Positions 10,538 through 21,500 of a DNA stretch of 64,000 bases are shown here, piece after piece. The position numbers were made by a program, and so were the translations under genes. The notes beneath the pieces were generated by a model. That model was not told the origin of the DNA, ran no database searches, and saw nothing but the letters and a program-made list of their open reading frames with translations. Origin of the DNA: Triglochin maritima (taxonomy: Eukaryota > Streptophyta > Magnoliopsida > Alismatales > Juncaginaceae). Position 1 is the first letter of the stretch; the number at the start of each line of letters is the position of its first letter. The stretch is from contig OY821771.1 in assembly GCA_963682175.1 (NCBI GenBank), forward strand, positions 30,090,201-30,154,200. Reading direction: 5' to 3'.

Positions 10538-12266
10538 TGTAACGTCCTCAAACACAGCGGAAAATTTTAAATTTAAATCATGCAATCAACGAGGACATTA
10601 CGAAAGAAATACACACACTGGTGCACCAACATATAATATATATATGTGCACGAGTTTACAAAAGAATGTGATTACATCAAAAGATCATATACATAAAATA
10701 TACACAAGTAATCACAACCACCTCAAAATATAGGGAAGCAGGATCAGGTCTCGAGTGCTCCCTCCGCCGTCGCCACCCACCTAACGTCGCTCTCGGCCTG
10801 AAAGCAGACAATGAATGCCTGAGTTTCCAGGAGGAAACCTAGTATGCCAAACCCTAACACATATATGGACAGAATGAAATGTTCAAAGAAACGTAAAACA
10901 CCACAACTGATACACCCGCTAAGTTCCCGGGACCTCTCTCCCGGCCATAGCCCAACCACACGGGTCTCAAGGGTCCTATCACCCCAACCCACCAACACAC
11001 GTGCACACAAGGCACCGCCGGTCCAAATCACGGCCAAACAACCCCCTCATTGCCTCAGTGTTACCGGAGCCACGGTTTTGCATCAATGTTACCGGAGCCA
11101 CGGTTTTGCATCATTCGCCGGAGCCACGGCTTTGCCTCATTCGCCGGAGCCACGACCACAATATCACAATCCACCTCCACGTGTCACTACTAATCGCTAT
11201 AGGGCCGGAATGTCTGTGCCGTCGCCCCAAAAGGGCCGGAGACCCGTTGCCTTCTAGCCAATCAATAGCAACGCACATACACACAAAATCAGTGCAAAAC
11301 GGTCGAACGAAAACTGGCTTCCGGTCGACCGATCCTCACCCAGAGAACTGGCCCAACCGAAAAACCCGCCAAACGGTCGACCGACGAAGGGGTCCCGGTC
11401 GACCGAAAAGCACCAGTAGAAAACCATTTTCGCAATCAACAGTAAAACGGTCGAACAACCGAACCCTATCGGTCGACCAAAAACAACCAGTGGAACTCAC
11501 CCAGAGTCCTCACATCACGGTCAACCGAAACCACACTTCCGGTCGACCGGCCATTAAGTTAACTTAAACGTCGGTCGAACGAGTCAAACAGGCGGTCGAC
11601 CGTTTAGATGGTCAACGCCCCAACCGACCTACAACAGTACTTTCGGTCGACCGGCAAAGGGGTCCCGTTCGACCGAAAATACCCACGACGTTTCCTCTTG
11701 CTAAAAATTGCAACAACCGGTCGACCGCCCAAAGGGCATCGTTCGACCGGTGCGAGGGATTTGCCCAAAATACACTACAACCGGTCGACCGAACCAAAAC
11801 ACCGGTCGACCGTTTATAGTTCAGAAACGGCTGTGCAGGTCCAACGAGCCCGAAACGGCCTACCGTCGACCGCTCCCACTCCCACACTAACAATAGGTGA
11901 GCTTGAAAGCAAGTTTGACATACCTTAAGGCTTGAAGAAGCCTTTGAAGAAACAACGGCGAGCTCCTCCACGAAAAGGCTCTAACTCCGACGAACCTCCG
12001 ATCAACTCAACTCGGCAGCAACCCGAGCTCCTTCGGCGACTCCAACTCCACGCACGACGCCGACTCTTCCACTGTCGAGAGAGAGAGACGAGTTTAGAGG
12101 GAGAGAGAGTGAATGAGAGAGAGGAGGTCGTGAGAAAAAGAGAGAGAGAGAGTAAATCCAACCTTTATATACAAATCTCCCACTCGATCTCAGCCGTCCA
12201 TCTCAAACCATCACTAATCCTCCCCTAAACACAATTAAGAACAGTAAGCAAGGTTAGGATATAACA
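10538..12266 (-). repeat. Tekay 3' LTR
   Basis: The LTR is bounded by TG at 10538 and CA at 12266 and matches 16057-17777. It holds a TATA box (TATATAAAGG, minus, near 12165) about 100 bp into U3 and GA-rich tracts at 12070-12160. A short tandem repeat of about 26 bp (CCGGAGCCACGGTTTTGCAT type) lies at 11060-11155, and the palindrome array at 11300-11872. Confidence 0.9.
11300..11872. repeat. Palindrome dyad array in Tekay 3' LTR
   Basis: Sites of the CGGTCGACCG kind (some CGGTCGAACG or CGTTCGACCG) start at 11300, 11322, 11374, 11396, 11448, 11470, 11518, 11540, 11572, 11593, 11644, 11666, 11718, 11740, 11782, 11803 and 11863. Spacings are 22, 52, 22, 52, 22, 48, 22, 32, 21, 51, 22, 52, 22, 42, 21 and 60. 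Pairs are separated by 11 or 12 bp of unrelated sequence. The larger gaps change in steps of about 10 bp. Confidence 0.85.
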
Positions 12267-12284
12267 ATCCACCCTCCTTAAAAG
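12267..12284 (-). other. Polypurine tract of Tekay element
   Basis: The minus strand reads AAGGAGGGTGGAT directly before the 3' LTR start TGTTATATCC. Tekay/Del elements typically have a G-rich tract of this form here. Confidence 0.7.
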
Positions 12285-12300
12285 AATTTTGCCCACGAAA

Positions 12301-14913
12301 TTAAATCCAGCGCTTACCAAACAGCTCCGGATACGACCTCCGGACTTCCTCCTCAACCTCCCAAGTAGCCTCTCGCTCAGTGTGATGCTGCCACCTAACC
12401 TTAACCATAGGAATCGTCCTCCTCCTGAGCTGGTGCTCCATCCGATCCACAATCTCAAACGGTCTCTCCTCGAGAGACAAATCCTGCTGGATCTCTGGGA
12501 CCGAAATCTGAATCACATGAGAAGGATCTGACACGTACTTCCTCAGCATCGAAACGTGGAAGACGTTATGAAGACCAGAAAACTATGGCAACAACGCAAT
12601 CCGGTAGGCGACCTCTCCAACTCGGTCCAAAATCTCAAACGGCCCAATGTACCTCGGACTGAGCTTCCCTTTCTTCCCGAATCTCATCACCCCACGCGAC
12701 GGTGAAATCTTCAGAAAGACATGATCGCCAACCTCAAAAGTCAACACTCACCTACGCCGATCCACGTAGCTCTTCTGCCTGCTCTGAGCTGTCGCTAGTC
12801 GCTGCCTGATCACATCAACCTTCTCAGCATACATCTGTATAATCTCAGGCCCGACTAACTGTCTCTCGCCTACCTCACTCCAGCACACCGGTGATCTGCA
12901 AGGTCTCCCGTACAAAGCCTCGTACGGCGCCATCCCAATACTCACATGGTAGCTGTTGTTGTAGGCGAACTCGATCAACGGCAAGTGCTCATCCCAGTGC
13001 CCCGCCCAATCCAGAGTGCACGCTCTCAACATGTCCTCTAATGTCTGAATGGTCCTCTCTGACTGACCGTCTGTCTGCGGGTGAAATGCTGTACTGAACT
13101 TCAGACGAGTACCCAGAGCCTGCTGCAAACTCCCCCAGAATCTGGAAGTGAACCTCGGATCTCGATCTGAAATGATACTCACTGGCACCCCATGCAGTCT
13201 GACGATCTCCTCAATATACAATCTCGCAAGACCCTCCAAAGGTAGAGTAGTCCGGATGGTCAGAAAATGTGCCAATTTGGTCAGTCGATCGACTATAACC
13301 CAAATCGCGTCATGAGAGCTCCTCGTCTTCGGCAACCCGGTGACGAAATCCATCGTCACGTGCTCCCACTTCCACTCAGGTAGCTCTATACTCTGCATCG
13401 GTCCCGCTGGTCTCTGGTGCTCGATCTTCACCTACTGGCAAACCAAACACCTAGCCACAAAATCAACCACATCACGCTTCATCCCTTGCCACCAGAAGTT
13501 CCGCTGCAGATCCTTATACATCTTCGTACTCCCCGGGTGAATGGAATATCTGGCTCGGTGTGCCTCCTCCATTATGTCATCTCTCAGCGCATCGACCTTC
13601 GGCACCCAGATCCGACTTCTGAACCTCAGACCTCCATCCACTCCCACAGTGAAGTCTGACCCATCTCTGGTAGCTGACTGTAGCAGACCAGTCAAATCAT
13701 CATCCCTGTGCTGAGCCTGAACAACTCGACTGACGGTCTGCGGCTCCACTCGAAGACCCGCAATCACTGCTCCCCCCGAGCTCTCGGTGAACGGCCTCCG
13801 CTCTGAAATTGTCTCGAGTAGCCTCCACTCCTGAATACACAAACTCGCAGCTGACACCTCCACTTTCCTGCTCAGTGCGTCTGCAACTGAATTCGCCTTC
13901 CCCGGATGATAGGAGATGGTGAAATCAAAATCCTTAATCAGCTCAAGCCACCTGCGCTACCTCATATTCAGCTCCTTCTGTGAAAACAGGTACTTCAGAC
14001 TCTGATGGTACCCAGATCGCAGATCAATCTTCGAGAACACCTTCGCTGACTGTAACTGGTCAAACAGGTACTCGATCCTGGGCAAAGGATACCGATTCCT
14101 CACGGTAACCTTATTCAGCATCCGGTAATCTATACACATCCGCAACGAGCCATCCTTCTTCTTCACAAATAAAATCGGCGCACCCCACGGTGAGACACTG
14201 GGTCGGATAAACCCAGTATCCATCAGATCCTGTAACTGCTTCTTCAGCTCCGACAACTCTGCAGGCGCCATCCTGTACGGAGCCTTCGACTGCGGTGCAG
14301 TCCCAGCTATCAGATCAATGCCGAACTCAATCTCTCTGTGGGGTGGTAGACCGGAGACATCATCAGCAAACACCTCGGGAAAATCCTGAACAATCTCGAT
14401 GTCTTCCAGCCTCCTCAACTCTGGGTCTGGAACTACCAAGGTGGCCACAAAAGCCCTGCAACCCTGCTGAATCAACTTCCGAGCTCTAACTGAAGAAACG
14501 ATCAACCGACTCCCGCCGTCCTTCAATCCTCTGATCAGAAGATCAGGCAAACCTCGCCTTCGAATCAAAATCTCCTTATCACGGCACAAGACTCGGACGT
14601 CGTACTGGGACAACCAATCCATCCCGAGTATAACATCGAAGTCCACCATCGGTAGCAAGACCAGGTCAGCCGGAAATTCCTGGTCTCCCGAAGCAATCGT
14701 GGCGCCGGGAAGAAATCTCCCCACAGTGCCCACCAAACCCAAGGGTGTGCTGACTTCCAAAGTGCCAGTCAACATCGCAGGGGTACGGCCTAACACGCTC
14801 GCAAACTGCTCAGAGATAAACGAGTGTGTGGCCCCAGAGTCGAACAACACCCTAGCTACCAAATCTGCAACAAGTAGCGTACCTTCCACCACCGTGCTGG
14901 CATCTCTAGCCTC
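12301..14913 (-). pseudogene. Tekay pol: protease, RT N-part, (RT-RNase H core deleted), integrase, chromodomain region
   Basis: In the gag frame, the minus strand gives the protease ([13 protein letters not shown] near 14850) and the RT start (PYRMAP, then [20 protein letters not shown] to [10 protein letters not shown] near 14000). Then, without a break in frame, it reads [14 protein letters not shown] and HPGKANSVADALSRK, which belong to the end of RNase H. The segment with the RT catalytic YxDD and most of RNase H is absent. The integrase follows intact in outline ([13 protein letters not shown], then [13 protein letters not shown], then [13 protein letters not shown], with the DDE residues), as does the GPFEIL-type C-terminal region. 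In-frame stops are at 13957-13959, 13432-13434, 12748-12750 and 12583-12585. Confidence 0.85.
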
Positions 14914-15945
14914 CTACGACTTGATAGTGAACACGCGACCTGCTCTCTTCCCCTGCTCGGGTGGTGCTACAGAACGACTCGGACCAGCTCCACCAGCTGT
15001 GGATGATCCCAGTCGAACAATAGGCCCACCCGGCCTACTCGGGCAAGAACGAACAAAGTGACCCAGCTGGCCACAACCACGACACACGCCAGAACGGGGC
15101 CCGCAACTCCGTCCCGGATGAACTCCACCACACTGCCTGCACTGCCCAGCCTGCGGTGGTCCACCTCCGTCAATCCGAGGCCTCTTGCCCGGATTCCCTG
15201 ATAACTGACTCCCCGGACGCACTCCGGTCTTCACCTGTGACCTCCTAGCCTCCTCAATGTCCTGGCTATCCTGATCCATGATGGTCGCGAACATCACAGC
15301 GTCTGCTAACGTCTGTGGCATGGTCGTGGTAACACGGGCCCTGAACTGCGGCCTCAGACCGCGCATAAACCTCTGAGCCCTCTGCTCCTGCGTCACATAA
15401 ATCTCTGGACAGTATCGCTCCAAAGCGTGAAATTTGCTGATGTAGGCAGCCAGAGTCATGTCCCTCTGCTCTAAAGCCAGGAACTCCTCTCTATTCCTGT
15501 CGCGGGCGTGCTGCGGAAAGTACTGCTGGTTGAACTCCACCAGGAACTCCTCCCAGCTCAACTCCTCACTGTCCTCGAACACCACAGCAGAAGTGGATCT
15601 CCACCAGTTGGCTGCGCCGCCGTCCAACACGTAAGTTGCCAGATCCACTTTCCTCTCAGGAGGACACCCAATCGCCCGAAATATCTTCTGGATCTTAAAG
15701 ACCCAGTCCTCTGCTGCCTCAGGGTCACCGCTACCATCGAAGGATGGGGGATGCTGACGCATAAACCAATCCAACACAGCGCCCGCTCCTCTCTGCTCAG
15801 CCTGGGCAGATTGGCGCTCGAGAATCTCGCCCAATCTACCCAACGTGCCCTGGAGCGCCCTCAGCTCCTCTCCTATACTCCCCTCACCCACCTCATCACT
15901 GGTGCTACGGTCTCGGGGAGAAGGTCTCACATGCCTCGGAGCCAT
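14914..15945 (-). CDS. Tekay gag polyprotein part (capsid and zinc knuckle)
   Basis: This uninterrupted 343-residue frame encodes the structural protein that packages element RNA into cytoplasmic particles. Residues 60-220 carry the retrotransposon gag (PF03732-type) signature: WVFKIQKIFRAIGCPPERK, then AANWWR, then FNQQYFPQHARDRNREEF and YISKFHALERYCPE. A CCHC knuckle, CRGCGQLGHFVRSC, lies near residue 295, preceded by a second cysteine-rich stretch (CRQCGGVHPGRSC) missing part of the pattern. The frame ends at a TAG where related elements have CAG and run on into protease, so the stop is probably a mutation rather than a programmed end. The ATG sits about 95 bases inside the primer-binding site. 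Confidence 0.85.
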   Translation of the reverse strand: MAPRHVRPSPRDRSTSDEVGEGSIGEELRALQGTLGRLGEILERQSAQAEQRGAGAVLDWFMRQHPPSFDGSGDPEAAEDWVFKIQKIFRAIGCPPERKVDLATYVLDGGAANWWRSTSAVVFEDSEELSWEEFLVEFNQQYFPQHARDRNREEFLALEQRDMTLAAYISKFHALERYCPEIYVTQEQRAQRFMRGLRPQFRARVTTTMPQTLADAVMFATIMDQDSQDIEEARRSQVKTGVRPGSQLSGNPGKRPRIDGGGPPQAGQCRQCGGVHPGRSCGPRSGVCRGCGQLGHFVRSCPSRPGGPIVRLGSSTAGGAGPSRSVAPPEQGKRAGRVFTIKS

Positions 15946-16040
15946 CTACACAGGAAACACAAAACATGAATGAGAACAATGCATGCATGATTGACACAAC
16001 TTTAAGGGTGGTTCCATTGGACGAAGACACTGAAACTGAC

Positions 16041-16053
16041 TGCTCTGATACCA
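16041..16053 (-). other. Primer-binding site of Tekay element
   Basis: The minus strand reads TGGTATCAGAGCA three bases after the 5' LTR end, complementary in form to the 3' end of initiator Met tRNA. Confidence 0.85.
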
Positions 16054-16056
16054 AGT

Positions 16057-17777
16057 TGTAACGTCCTCAAACACAGCGGAAAATTTCAAATTTAAATCAT
16101 ACAATCAACGAGGACATTACGAAAGAAATACACACACTGGTGCACCAACATATAATATATATGTGAACGAGTTTACAAAAGAATGTGATTACATCAAAAG
16201 ATCATATACATAAAATATACACAAGTAATCACAACCACCTCAAAATATAGGGAAGCAGGATCAGGTCTCGAGCGCTCCCTCCGCCGTCGCCGCCCACCTA
16301 ACGTCGCTCTCGGCCTGAAAGCAGACAATGAATGCCTGAGTTTCCAGGAGGAAACCCAGTATGCCAAACCCTAACACATATATGGACAGAATGAAATGTG
16401 CAAAGAAACGTAAAACACCACAACTGATACACCCGCTAAGTTCCCGGGACCTCTCTCCCGGCCATAGCCCAACCACACGGGTCTCAAGGGTCCTCTCACC
16501 CCAACCCACCAACACACGTGCACACAAGGCACCGCCGGTCCAAATCACGGCCAAACAACCCCCTCATTGCCTCAGTGTTACCGGAGCCACGGTTTTGCAT
16601 CAATGTTACCGGAGCCACGGTTTTGCATCATTCGCCGGAGCCACGGCTTTGCCTCATTCGCCGGAGCCACGACCACAATATCACAATCCACCTCCACGTG
16701 TCACTACTAATCGCTATAGGGCCGGAATGTCTGTGCCGTCGCCCCAAAAGGGCCGGAGAACCGTTGCCTTCTAGCCAATCAATAGCAACACACACACACA
16801 AAATCAGTGCAAAACGGTCGAACGAAAACTGGCTTCCGGTGGACCGATCCTCACCCAGAGAACTGGCCCAACCGAAAAACCCACCAAATGGTCGACCGAC
16901 AAAGGGGTCCCGGTCGACCGAAAAGCACCAGTAGAAAACCATTTTCGCAATCAACAGTAAACGGTCGAACAACCGAACCCTATCGGTCGACCGAAAACAA
17001 CCAGTAGAACTCACCCAGAGTCCTCACATCACGGTCGACCGAAACCACACTTCCGGTCGACCGGCCATTAAGTTAACTTAAACGTCGGTCGAACGAGTCA
17101 AACAGGCGGTCGACCGTTTAGATGGTCAACGCCCCAACCGACCTACAACAGTACTTTCGGTCGACCGGCAAAGGGGTCCCGTTCGACCGAAAATACCAAC
17201 GACGTTTCCTCTCGCTAAAAATTGCAACAACCGGTCGACCGCCCAAAGGGCATCGTTCGACCGGTGCGAGGGATTCGCCCAAAATACACTACAACCGGTC
17301 GACCGAACCAAAACACCGGTCGACCGTTTATAGTTCAGAAACGGCTGTGCAGGTCCGACGAGCCCGAAACGGCCTACCGTCGACCGCTCCCACTCCCACA
17401 CTAACAATAGGTGAGCTTGAAAGCAAGTTTGACATACCTTAAGGCTTGAAGAAGCCTTTGAAGAAACAACGGCGAGCTCCTCCACGAAAATGCTCTAACT
17501 CCGACGAACCTCCGATCAACTCAACTCGGCAGCAACCCGAGCTCCTTCGGCGACTCCAACTCCACGCACGACGCCGACTCTTCCACTGTCGAGAGAGAGA
17601 GACGAGTTTAGAGGGAGAGAGAGTGAATGAGAGAGAGGAGGTCGTGAGAAAAAGAGACAGAGAGTAAATCCAACCTTTATATACAAATCTCCCACTCGAT
17701 CTTAGCCGTCCATCTCAAACCATCACTAATCCTCCCCTAACACAATTAAGAACAGTAAGCAAGGTTAGGATATAACA
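16057..17777 (-). repeat. Tekay 5' LTR
   Basis: The LTR starts TGTAACGTCC at 16057 and ends ATATAACA at 17777. It is near-identical to 10538-12266. Differences are mostly transitions, many of them inside the GGTCGACC sites. Confidence 0.9.
16815..17388. repeat. Palindrome dyad array in Tekay 5' LTR
   Basis: This is the same series of sites as in the 3' LTR, with the same 22/52-type spacing. Here sites altered in the other copy are intact (CGGTCGACCG at the places where the 3' LTR has GGTCAACCG or GGTCGACCA). Confidence 0.85.
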
Positions 17778-17782
17778 ATAAC

Positions 17783-18171
17783 TCTCAGCCTAGAGTACTT
17801 GTGAAGATAGAGTAATCCTTGAGCAATACCATCAATGATGTGATACCTCTGGCTCCACCTAAGAGTAACTGATAAAGTTGGATCTTGTAGAGAAGGAGAA
17901 TGTCAGTGGAAGAGCACAACAAATAGAATATAAGTTGCATGAAATCATCAAGGCTAAGAACTAAAAATATAGCACACATACCAAATACAAACTTATCTAA
18001 GCTTTTGTTTAGAAGGTATTCGTAAATTAGTATCTTCTCGTTTTCATGAACACACCAGCCATGTAGTCGAACGAGAGTTATGTGTTGTAATTCCCCAATG
18101 AGTTCTACCTCGTTCTTGAACTCATAAAAGCCTTGTCCAGAGATTCCAGTTAAAATACACGGCTCAGACAT
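17783..18171 (-). pseudogene. S-domain-type receptor-like kinase, proximal kinase exons
   Basis: This continues the kinase split by the Tekay element. An exon at about 18171-17998 encodes [39 protein letters not shown] and NKSLDKFVF, ending at a GTATGTG donor. It corresponds to kinase subdomains III-V. The next exon, about 17888-17783, reads [21 protein letters not shown] and stops at the Tekay border. The missing IHRD follows at 10532. The N-terminal lectin, PAN, membrane and ATP-binding exons are absent: copia W begins about 55 bp to the right. Confidence 0.75.
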
Positions 18172-18226
18172 AAGAAATCGTCATCCAAAGGAAACCAAGC
18201 ATCACATATGCATAAATTAGCGTCTC

Positions 18227-18332
18227 TGTATTAGGGAAACATACAACGACTATTTTCCAACAAGCCTATATATACGTACATAATTGTAATCACTAATAAG
18301 ACAATAATCAAATACACAAATCAATTTCTACA
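18227..18332 (+). repeat. Probable short 5' LTR of copia element W
   Basis: The segment begins TGTATTAGGG and ends TTTCTACA, directly before a perfect primer-binding site at 18333-18344. It contains a TATA-like CTATATATACG. The left boundary is a guess because no second LTR is present. Confidence 0.4.
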
Positions 18333-18344
18333 TGGTATCAGAGC
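18333..18344 (+). other. Primer-binding site of copia W
   Basis: The plus strand reads TGGTATCAGAGC, matching the initiator Met tRNA primer-binding sequence, about 200 bases before the gag region. Confidence 0.8.
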
Positions 18345-18539
18345 AACAATCTCAGAATTAGGGTTACATCACCGGCGGTGACCCCCCAAAACCACCACCT
18401 AAGACCTTCCCATTCTTCATAGATCCGACCAACCCAAAACTCAAAACCCCAAAAAAACCGAAAATCCCAACCATCATCTGTCGATCCGACCTCAGAATCA
18501 AAATCACAAAGAAGGGGTTGAGGCAACCTCCAACCCCTC

Positions 18540-21500
18540 GCCATGACATCAGAATGAGCGACGCCTCAAAGACTCACCACCCAACTCCATAACAGGACAA
18601 ATTATCCTTCATAGGCTCGGTCAGTCACCTTGTCTCTCAGCAGCAAGGGAAAACTTGGCCATATCTCTGGACGAACAACAAAACCAACCACCGACGATGC
18701 TAAGATCGAGGAGTGGCAGACCGTCGATCATCTCGCAAATGACATGGGTGCTCAACTCCATGAAACCTCAGATAGCGGAGCTGTTCATCAACTCTAACTC
18801 AGCTAAGGAGCTCTGGGACTCCATTTACGATTTGTATGGTAAACAACATAACTTCGCCCACATTTTTAAAGTCAAGTAAGAACTAGCGCAAACAAAACAA
18901 CGGCAAAAAGCCATTACCGAGTATCTCGGTGGAATCAAAAGCAGGTTGGATGAGCTCGGGATCTATGAACATCCGACCAATGACCCTAAAATCATCAAGG
19001 AAAGAGACGAGCAGAGTCGAATTTACCAGTTCTTGGTAGGACTCGATTCTAGCTACGAGTCTCTAAAATCCCAAATAGTCTTATCATCAGATCTCCCGCC
19101 CTTCACCCAAATCGTCGCAATGGTGTAACAAGAAGAAACGCGAAGACATGACATGCCCCAAACCATCAACAGAGAAAACCAAGCGTTCCCCGCACCAAAA
19201 CACCAAAACCAAAAAGGAAAAGGACAGTTCGGAAAATGCAAGGACGAACACTGTAACAACTGCAAGAAACAAGGACACAATCGCAACAAGTGCTGGTTTA
19301 TCTACCCGCACCTCCGGCCACCGAAATATGGAACTGGAGAAAGAAGGAGCGATAGTAGAGGAAACCCCAACACCGGCGGCAGACCAGACGGGTTCTCCCA
19401 AAACCCTAACCCTAACTTTGGAGGAGAGAATCAAAAATGGACACAGACCGGGTCGAGATCCGGAAGTCGGGGTTATATATCTGACTCGTATGCGGGTCTC
19501 CAAAAACCCGAGTTCCAGAATGGCTTGAGCGGGCAAACAAGTTCGGATCCAGGCGTTGGTGCTGGTGGGCTCGGGTCTACTGGACATGGACTTCACCAAT
19601 CTTCTGACTATGGGCCTGGATCGATACATAAGGAGTTGGGTCATGTCCTTGCCCACCTCAACAGCCTGCTGCACACATCTGGTCAAAATCAGAGTCAACA
19701 AGGTAATGGGTTAGGTATTCTTGCGAATCACACCTTTTGTAATCATACGTTTACTCCTAATTCGTGGATTATTGACACTGGTGCAACTGACCACATGACT
19801 TGAAATAAAGACCTTATATGCAATATTAATATCACCCAAACTTAAATAAATTTGTGACTGTTGCGAATGCTAATCAAGTGAAAATTAGTGGTACGGGACA
19901 ATCAATACTCTTAAATAACACTTCTGAAAATGTATTATATGTCCCCGAATTCACATCTAGGAAGGATAACAAAAAATTTAAATTGTAATGTTATTTTCTC
20001 ACCTTCTGATATGCTCTTTCAGGATCGAGCATCAGGGAGGATGAATTGTAGAGGCACTCTCATCAATGACTTTATGTGCTTGACAAATCGAATAGTTTTT
20101 TTCATGCTAATAATGTGTCCCTTTATACACCCGACCTTCTTCACAAACGCCTGGGACACCCATCTTTATCTGTTTTGAAACGTTTATTTCCTAGTATAAC
20201 TTTAAATGTTGAGTTATGTTGTGAGACTTGTCGTCTTGCAAAATAAACCATGTTACCCTTTCACTCTTCTACCACTAAAACTAGAAAACCTTTGGAACTG
20301 GTCCACTCTGACATCTGGGGACCCGCACCAGTTGAGTCATATAATGGGTTTAAGTACTTTATTAATTTTATCGATGATTTTTCTCGTACCACCAGTTGAG
20401 ACATTTTCTCTGTTTTTTGTGAATATGTTGTCTTGGTTGAAAACATGTATAATATGAATATTAAAACCTTTAGGTCAGATAATGGTGCAGAATACAATAG
20501 TAATTTATTTCAAGCTTTTTAAAAAGAAAAAGGTATTTATCATCAAACTACTTGTATAAACACCCCTGAACAAAATGGTATATCTGAAAGAAAAAACCGA
20601 CATCTCCTTAATGTCACTCGATCCCTTTTATTTCAAACAAAGGTTCCAAAAAATTTCTGGTATGAAGCTATTTTAACTGCTGTCTATCTTATCAATCGTC
20701 TGCCTAGCCCTATTCTTGAAAATAAACAGCCCTTAGAAATTTTGAATGGAAGAATGATGGGTGTTGATCATCTTAAGGTTTTTGGTTGTGTTTGTTATAT
20801 GCTTAAAAATGGGTTGATAAATTCGATTATCACTTTATCAAAGATGCCTTTCTTGGGTACTCTTTCCAAAAAAGGGTACAAATTTTATGACCCTACGAAT
20901 TGCAAACTTCACATTTGTAGAGATGTCTCCTTTTTTGAAAATGAATCATAGTTTGAATCTATGGACAATAATTCTGCAGGTGAAACCTTCCCTCTTCCCA
21001 CCAAAGACTTATTTAATGAGGACTTCTTTCTTCTTGAGGACACTCCTATACCTCAAGAGGGGGGAAAATATCATATTCCAAGTGATCAAGGCGAACACAA
21101 CATTGAACAGGTCGAAGAAGAGTTTTCCACAACACGGTCCACGAGACCTACACGTTCTCCATCCCACATTCAAGACTTTGTTACCTATAATGTTACGTAT
21201 CCCATCCAAGATTACATATCCTACAAAGCCATAACCTCCTCTTACCAAACCCTTTTAGATATAATTGATATCCTTAATGATCCTACCTCCTATCAAGAAG
21301 CCCCTAGGGATCCTAATTAGGTAAGAGCCATGGAAGAAGAACTAGAGGCCTTAAAAAAATCAAACTTGGACCATGGTCTCCCCTAAACCTGGAACCAAAC
21401 TAGTAGGCTGTAAGTGAATTTATAAAATTAAGTAAAATAGCAATGGGTCGATTGACCGATATAGAGCTAGACTAGTCGCCAATGGATACACACAAACTTA

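Larger units (their letters stand above)
10538..17777 (-). mobile_element. Tekay/Del-like Ty3/gypsy chromovirus, nearly intact but lacking RT-RNase H
   Basis: The element is 7,240 bp with two LTRs of 1,729 and 1,721 bp that differ by roughly 25 substitutions in my hand alignment. It is flanked by an exact ATAAC target duplication (10533-10537 and 17778-17782). The LTRs start and end TGTAACG...ATATAACA on the plus strand. Gag, protease, the N-part of RT, integrase and a C-terminal chromodomain-like segment lie in one frame on the minus strand (15945 to 12301), broken only by five stop codons. It splits the receptor kinase at its IHRD codons and is therefore younger than that gene's structure. 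Confidence 0.9.

Noticed and set aside
11300..11872. Resemblance to a CRISPR array (short palindromic repeats with unique spacers)
   Set aside because: Repeats are only 10 bp, spacers alternate 12 and about 42 bp, no cas genes are present, and the context is a plant LTR.
10844..11971. Several long open frames in both strands of the Tekay LTRs (also 16361-17485, 60566-61303), rich in RSTGRP- and VDRP-like peptides
   Set aside because: They are translations of the GGTCGACCG arrays, occur on both strands and in several frames, and lie wholly inside non-coding LTRs.
14914..14916. Programmed stop-codon readthrough between Tekay gag and pol
   Set aside because: Four more stops of similar type occur in the same frame and no readthrough context is evident, so mutation is the simpler reading; kept open pending comparison with relatives.
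18338..18549. Two minus-strand open frames rich in Trp and Gly
   Set aside because: They are antisense to the leader and gag start of copia W and have no conserved pattern.
19053..19701. Minus-strand open frame of about 200 codons overlapping copia W gag
   Set aside because: The plus strand carries the zinc knuckle and protease motif in the same bases; the minus frame has no recognisable domain.
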